A stretch of DNA of 64,000 nt from Tetracentron sinense (taxonomy: Eukaryota > Streptophyta > Magnoliopsida > Trochodendrales > Trochodendraceae). Below, in pieces: positions 59,438 to 64,000 of the stretch. Position 1 is the first letter of the stretch; the number at the start of each line of letters is the position of its first letter. The notes below the pieces were generated by a model, which was given only the letters and a program-made list of their open reading frames with translations, was not told the origin of the DNA and did no database searches. Location of the stretch: positions 33,054,052-33,118,051 of the forward strand of contig CM026565.1 in NCBI GenBank assembly GCA_015143295.1. The letters are read 5' to 3'. Made by a program: the position numbers and the translations under genes.

Positions 59438-60465
59438 TCATCCACTTGGAGATCAGATCAGACCCATTTGCTTTGTTGTGAATTCTGAGAATTGGGTATT
59501 TTGTGAATATTGTAGTGGAGATGGAGAGGAAGCAGAGAAAGCTGAACAAGTGACTCAAAGGCTGTTGCAGGCCTGGTCATGGCTCATCAACCAAAGCCAC
59601 GCTAGTTTCCATCTCTATATCTCTTGTAGATGTTTTCTTCTATTAGAGAATCGTTTTTTGTTTTCATTTGGTTGTGTGGGGCTTCTTGGAAAATCATTCA
59701 TATAAATATAAATAGTAGAAAACAAAGCTGTTTTGTTTTGGGATTACGAGCATGTGAGCATGTGATGGGGATGAACTGAGAGTTTGTCTTTCATGTTTCT
59801 TTATTCACAAAACTGGCTGTTGAAAGAGCTTTTGTCGATATATGGATAACTACAGACTATTTCTTGGTTCCCATCAGTGTCATGAAGAAAGAAGATTCAG
59901 TTTCTATAAATGACTATTAAATAATAGTTTGTCTGTTCCTTTCTAGATTTGCTTTAGACATAAAAGAAAGATGAGTGAATTTGTTAATGGCTGAGAAAAG
60001 GTCTAGACATCTGTTGGGTAAATGCATCTAGCTGGTCTTGTTGTTTAGTATACATGCAATCAACGGTTGAGATTCTTTTTCTTTTTAAAAACCGGTTAGG
60101 CCACAACCCCAATTAGTATGGTTAATATCTGATCGAGGTTAGCAAAGGAGTGAATATTCTTACCATGAGGAGTGCTAGTCCAGACGCAATAAGTCAAAAA
60201 ATTTCCTCAGGATGGTTGCAACACGTGTTGCTACCCTAGCATTTATGTTCCTACCATCACACCCCTCAGGATTGATCATGGATTTATCAGTTGTGGTATA
60301 TATGCCACCACCAATAAGGCAAGCTTTGCTTCCTCAAATGGTGGGTTGCACTCATCGCTAATGGACGTTCACTACCAAGTCATATAGATAGATGTGTATC
60401 AAACCAATTTCAGTCCAATAATGCCAAACATTTGGATAGATCGCATGGGTACAGACACGCAGAGA
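59438..60465. other. 3' UTR and gene-free stretch
   Basis: 59438 to about 59720 is probable 3' UTR with TATAAATATAAATAG near the end. 60170-60210 holds a GAGGAGTGCTAGTCC phrase of the MITE family at 22817. Otherwise nothing recognised. Confidence 0.4.
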
Positions 60466-60537
60466 CGGAGGATTTCAAGGGCCATGATTTACTATTGGGA
60501 AAATGAGGATTTCAAGGGCTATGATTTACTATTGGGA

Positions 60538-60716
60538 AAAAATTAGCTCTGGTGAACATGGGGCACCTGGTGATAATTTGGGGGAGAAGTCATTTCATTT
60601 TCTCCCCCACGATTTTGACTTCTCCCCAACTGATATCTCTTCCCCTTTAAAACGCCAGATGCCTCATGTATTGTGGATGCCCGAGCGCCCAACTCGGGCA
60701 TCCACCAGAGCTAATC
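60538..60716. mobile_element. MITE with AATTAGCTCTGGTG ends and CTCCCC core
   Basis: Ends AAATTAGCTCTGGTG and CACCAGAGCTAATCTTTT are inverted. The core, with ATTTTCTCCCCCACGATTTT and GACTTCTCCCCAACTGATAT, matches those at 17086-17288 and 24745-24957. Just before it a 35-bp phrase (GAGGATTTCAAGGGCxATGA...) is tandemly duplicated (60468-60540). Confidence 0.7.
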
Positions 60717-60743
60717 TTTTGCCTTTACAGTGCCGCAGAGAGC

Positions 60744-61022
60744 AGGGGCGGAGCCAGGATTCTCTTGTAGGGGGGGCTAACAAGGGTGGTTTGGAAAAAA
60801 TTTTGGGGGCCAAGTTCATGGGACATCGCCCTCTGATTGTGTCCATTTTGTAAAGAAAATCTTCTTTTCTCAAAAATTCAGGGGGCTAGAGCTCTCCATC
60901 CTCCAGCTCCACCCCTTTCCCAGGCTACACCCTTATTATTGCTATAGTAAAAAAAAAATTCAAAATTTTGGGGGGGGGGGGGGAACCCCCCCGGGCCCCA
61001 TGTGGCTCTGCCAGTGGCGGAG
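60744..61022. mobile_element. hAT-like remnants, GGGGCGGAGCC ends
   Basis: 60744-60915 starts AGGGGCGGAGCCAGGATTCT and ends CAGCTCCACCCCTT. A second, degraded end with a 14-G run (60970-60983) and GTGGCTCTGCCAGTGGCGGAG follows. Same class as 19060-19681 and 43537-43728. Confidence 0.55.
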
Positions 61023-61059
61023 AGGCGCATGGGTCCATACCCACTCTAATATCTTTTTG

Positions 61060-61440
61060 ATGACTGCTGCTACTTCATGGTGCGGTTTTAGACATGGATC
61101 CAGATAAACTCAATCAGAGCTTTGGCATCTGAAAAGAACTCCACAGTTTTCCATCCATTAGTAGCCGCTTCGGCAGCAAGAGCAGAACCTCCTTGCAAGA
61201 ACTGAATATGAGCACAACAGATTGCACCCTGATGGCTTCTTGCTAAATCTCCTCCCCCAACCATGGCATTCCCTTAGTGGGATGATCCTTCCCAGGAAAT
61301 CTTCCTCCAATTCTGATTTCTCAACAGGATGGGACCATAATGACCAAAGCCCTTCAATTAGAAATAACAAAGTAACAATATGAGCCTCCTGATTGGTTTC
61401 TTTGAGCTTAGGAAAAGAAAAACCTAAATTTGAGGGAAAT
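61060..61440 (-). mobile_element. RNase H fragment of a LINE
   Basis: The minus strand reads NAMVGGGDLARSHQGAICC, HIQFLQGGSALAAEAATNGW and VEFFSDAKALIEFIW, an RVT_3-type RNase H. It is a short remnant without reverse transcriptase and with a disturbed reading frame upstream. A domesticated host RNase H-like gene is less likely. Confidence 0.6.
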
Positions 61441-61442
61441 GC

Positions 61443-61558
61443 TTTTGAGACCATGTAGGACCGAGATCGTCCCAGCCAGCACACGGTTTAAAAGTGTTTT
61501 TTCTTTACAACTTTTGAAACCTTGTGCTGCCCAAAACGATCTCGACCCGGTCTCAGAA
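61443..61558. mobile_element. MITE with TTGAGACC ends
   Basis: Arms TTGAGACCATGTAGGACCGA and the inverse of AACGATCTCGACCCGGTCTC, each about 45 bp with GCACAxGGTTT at the inner side, flank a short spacer. Ends resemble the MITE in the promoter of copy A. Confidence 0.65.
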
Positions 61559-62352
61559 CCATTTCCCATTCAAATATAGTATGAATTTCCAATAATATTA
61601 GGCATGTATGTGCACCGTGCACGTGATATACACTATTTTTCTATGAAATTAAATCTAAGGAGTGGTTCTTCATGTTAGGTTGTATGTCATCCTCCTTTTT
61701 TATTATATATATATATATATATAAAAGGGAATGCTATCTTTCACTTAGACTAGTGATCTTGTTAATATTCATAAGTCTGTTTTTTTTCCCTATATATATA
61801 GAGAGACTGTTAACCTTTACCAAAACTATTAAACTTGGCAACCTTCACCAAACTAACTAAAAGTTAACGGTGATTTAGTCTTTTCCATAGAGGACTAGTA
61901 ATTAAATGCAAAAAAATAAGTATAGTTTAATTTTTGTTGTAAGCTTTTCATCAGGGAGAGAGAGAGAGAGAGCTTGGGCGGAGAGAGAGGGAGAGAATCA
62001 GGGAGAAGGGATAGAGAGAATTAGGGTTTCTTACCGGAGGAGAGCAAGAGAAGCGCCGCACTGATTTGTACCAACCAGATTCTCTTCGCACGGAGGCAAT
62101 GAAGAGAGAAGGGAGTTGGGTTGAGAGGAGTTGTGATTTTGATGAAGAGAGAATGGAATTGGTTTGAAAGAATGAACTTATTTGGAGACTAATATGGGTA
62201 TTTTTGGTAATTATAAAATTAGAGCAATAAAAGATTGTTTATTCCTAGCCATTGTTTGAGATTTAATGGTATAGATGAAATGAGTTAATTTAAAATCAAT
62301 TAGGCTAAGTAGTCACTTCCTATACACACACACACACACATATATATATATA
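61559..62352. other. Gene-free stretch with microsatellites
   Basis: AT microsatellite at 61703-61722, GA-rich tract at 61955-62000 followed by TTAGGGTTTCTTACCGGAGG, which reads on the minus strand like the 5' end of a transcript with a donor site (CCG|GTAAGAAACC). No protein could be assigned. (CA)n and (TA)n run at 62324-62350. Confidence 0.35.
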
Positions 62353-62390
62353 CTAGTAAAGGTGCACGTGCTTTGCACGTATAATTTTTT
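62353..62390 (-). mobile_element. Helitron 3' terminus
   Basis: On the minus strand the hairpin ACGTGC-aaa-GCACGT is followed by GCACCTTTACTAG and a T, the Helitron 3' signature. The 5' TC end was not found upstream on that strand (higher coordinates), so only the terminus is claimed. Confidence 0.5.
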
Positions 62391-63273
62391 ATTTTAATAA
62401 AAAAATATTTATTTTAGTTTTTTTAAAAACTTTAATTTTTAATATAGTTTTATTAGATGTTACTCTCTATATATATATATAATAATAAATTAGTATATTT
62501 TATTAGGGGTGTAGTAACTATAGGTAATTAAGGACTTTCTAATAGAGTCCTTCTAACTCTCTACTGATAGAAATTCCTCATTAATAAGAACAACACAATA
62601 TAGAGTCGTTATCCATAAAAGTAGCAAAATAGATATTTAGTAGGTAGGAGTGGGTCTCATGGGTTCCACATAATACTACACATTATAATTATAGATTATA
62701 TATTATAATTTTTTTTTAAATGGTGAATGGTAATTACATTCAAGTAAAGTTTTGCATACTCCTTATACTTTTATTAGTAGAATGATATACAAAATTATTT
62801 GATATGAAAAATTGTCACTCATTTTGCATCTATAATATGAAATAAACATAAAACAAGAAAGATATCATATCCATACCTTATATTGGCCAAAACAATTCTG
62901 CCTCTAATAATAATAACATTATTAAGTTTCGGAATGACCAATAAAGTTTGACAATTATTTATTGTACAATATAATAAATACAACTAAAAAATGTACATTA
63001 ATATCCGATGATGAATTCTAACATAACATGTACATTTCTATTAGCAATATATTTTCTTTTTCAAATCCATAAGAACACTCTACATATACATACAATGCTA
63101 CATCACCTCAAGTCACACAGACTCACATCCACCACCTATATTATCATCTTCTTTTGGAGAGCATCAACCATGGAAGTTGAGGTACTAGACGAGGGTGTTG
63201 CTTTTCCGCGATAGATCTCAATGAAGTACCGACTGCACTAAATCAGTAGTAATCCCATAGATTTAGTCGCTAA
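62391..63273. other. AT-rich gene-free stretch
   Basis: May contain the body of the Helitron whose 3' end lies at 62353. No gene or paired repeat is supported. Confidence 0.35.
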
Positions 63274-63590
63274 GGCTCCGTTCTTTTGGTGGAACTTTTA
63301 AAAGTCCGGAATATTAACGTTTTTGAACAAGTGACAAGAGTCTTGAAAGAGAGGGGAGATGGTTTCTAACCCTTTTAGTTGATGGTATCTCAGATTTATC
63401 ATTTCAAATTTAATTAGAAGTTTCACATCTATGGAACTTAAAAAATCCAAAAAAATTGTAGAACTTCAAAATTCCATATTTTTAAAACTTTTGCATTTCA
63501 TGAAATAATATAGTTCTAGACATTAAGTAAAATTAAGTATGAAACAATGAAAGTTCTAGACTTTAAAAGTTCTACCAAAAGAACAAAACC
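63274..63590. mobile_element. Tourist-like (PIF/Harbinger) MITE, 317 bp
   Basis: Flanked by TAA (63271-63273 and 63591-63593). Ends GGCTCCGTTCTTTTGGTGGA and the inverse of TCTACCAAAAGAACAAAACC are inverted repeats, extended by ACTTTTAAA. Second member of the 31983-32295 family and almost the same length. Confidence 0.85.
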
Positions 63591-64000
63591 TAAAATATCA
63601 TCTCAATGAGATCATTTAGTAAGTTAGCACCATCTTTTGTTGGAAGCTTTTAGTGCTTTATTGTTTTAGGGCATGAATGCCATTATCTCTTCCTCTTGGA
63701 CAATTCAAAGTAATTTTAAAAAATCATGTAATGGATAAAATATAAAAGAACCTAAAATACAAACAAAACACATGGCTCGCTGGATCTGCATTGAATATTT
63801 GCAAATCATCTGAGAAAATATTAGTATATCATATCATAAAAATTCAAAAAATCTAGTTTGCAAGTCACTGATAAAGGAAACAAACCCAAAAGCAGCATAA
63901 AACTTATCTAGCAATTTCACAAATCCTAAACATATAAAGAGAAAAAAAAGAAAACCTCAACCATGCTTAGCTCGAGATAATCTACAACACAATAATGTAG
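63591..64000. other. AT-rich end of window
   Basis: Nothing recognised. Confidence 0.4.

Noticed and set aside
61158-61484. A 108-residue minus-strand protein
   Set aside because: The frame overlaps an RNase H fragment in another frame, which explains the openness better.
63008-63214. A 68-residue plus-strand frame
   Set aside because: AT-rich, without domain or supporting signals.

Overview
The window is nuclear DNA of a flowering plant, most likely a eudicot. The signs are AT-rich sequence, genes split by introns with GT-AG borders, plant-only gene families (PPR, S-domain receptor kinase, plant IST1-like) and dense plant-type transposons. I cannot name the species. No prokaryotic, organellar or CRISPR feature was seen.

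Layout. A truncated PPR gene lies at 302-907. A four-layer transposon nest follows at 2435-8960: a decayed L1-type LINE on the minus strand, split by a large solo LTR (2745-6378) that itself carries a small Helitron and a hAT-type element. Three tandem copies of a G-type lectin (S-domain) receptor-like kinase then occupy 9856-31517 on the minus strand. Copy A (9856-13864) appears intact, with seven exons and 777 residues. Copy B (20524-24200) keeps all exons but has a 10-bp deletion just after the signal peptide region. Copy C (29243-31517) is heavily decayed. The copies lie in a segmental duplication that includes their flanks, so empty sites in one copy show which small transposons arrived later in another.

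From 31.5 to 49.2 kb I see no host gene. This stretch is repeats: a short internally reduced Copia element, a solo LTR, a TRIM with three LTRs in tandem, SINEs with clear target duplications, and several MITE families.

Two further plus-strand genes follow. One is a six-exon IST1-like gene (49273-57572, 752 residues) with an eight-fold 31-residue repeat and a C-terminal MIM-like motif; it is predicted to act in ESCRT-III/multivesicular body sorting. The other is a single-exon gene for a small single-pass membrane protein of unrecognised family (58682-59437). The last 4.5 kb is repeat-rich and has no supported gene.

The genes do not form a pathway. The receptor kinases are a local tandem family at the cell surface; the IST1-like gene is an unrelated housekeeping-type trafficking gene. 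The most unusual sequence-level signal is modular exchange among MITEs: elements with the same ends carry different cores, and elements with the same core carry different ends.
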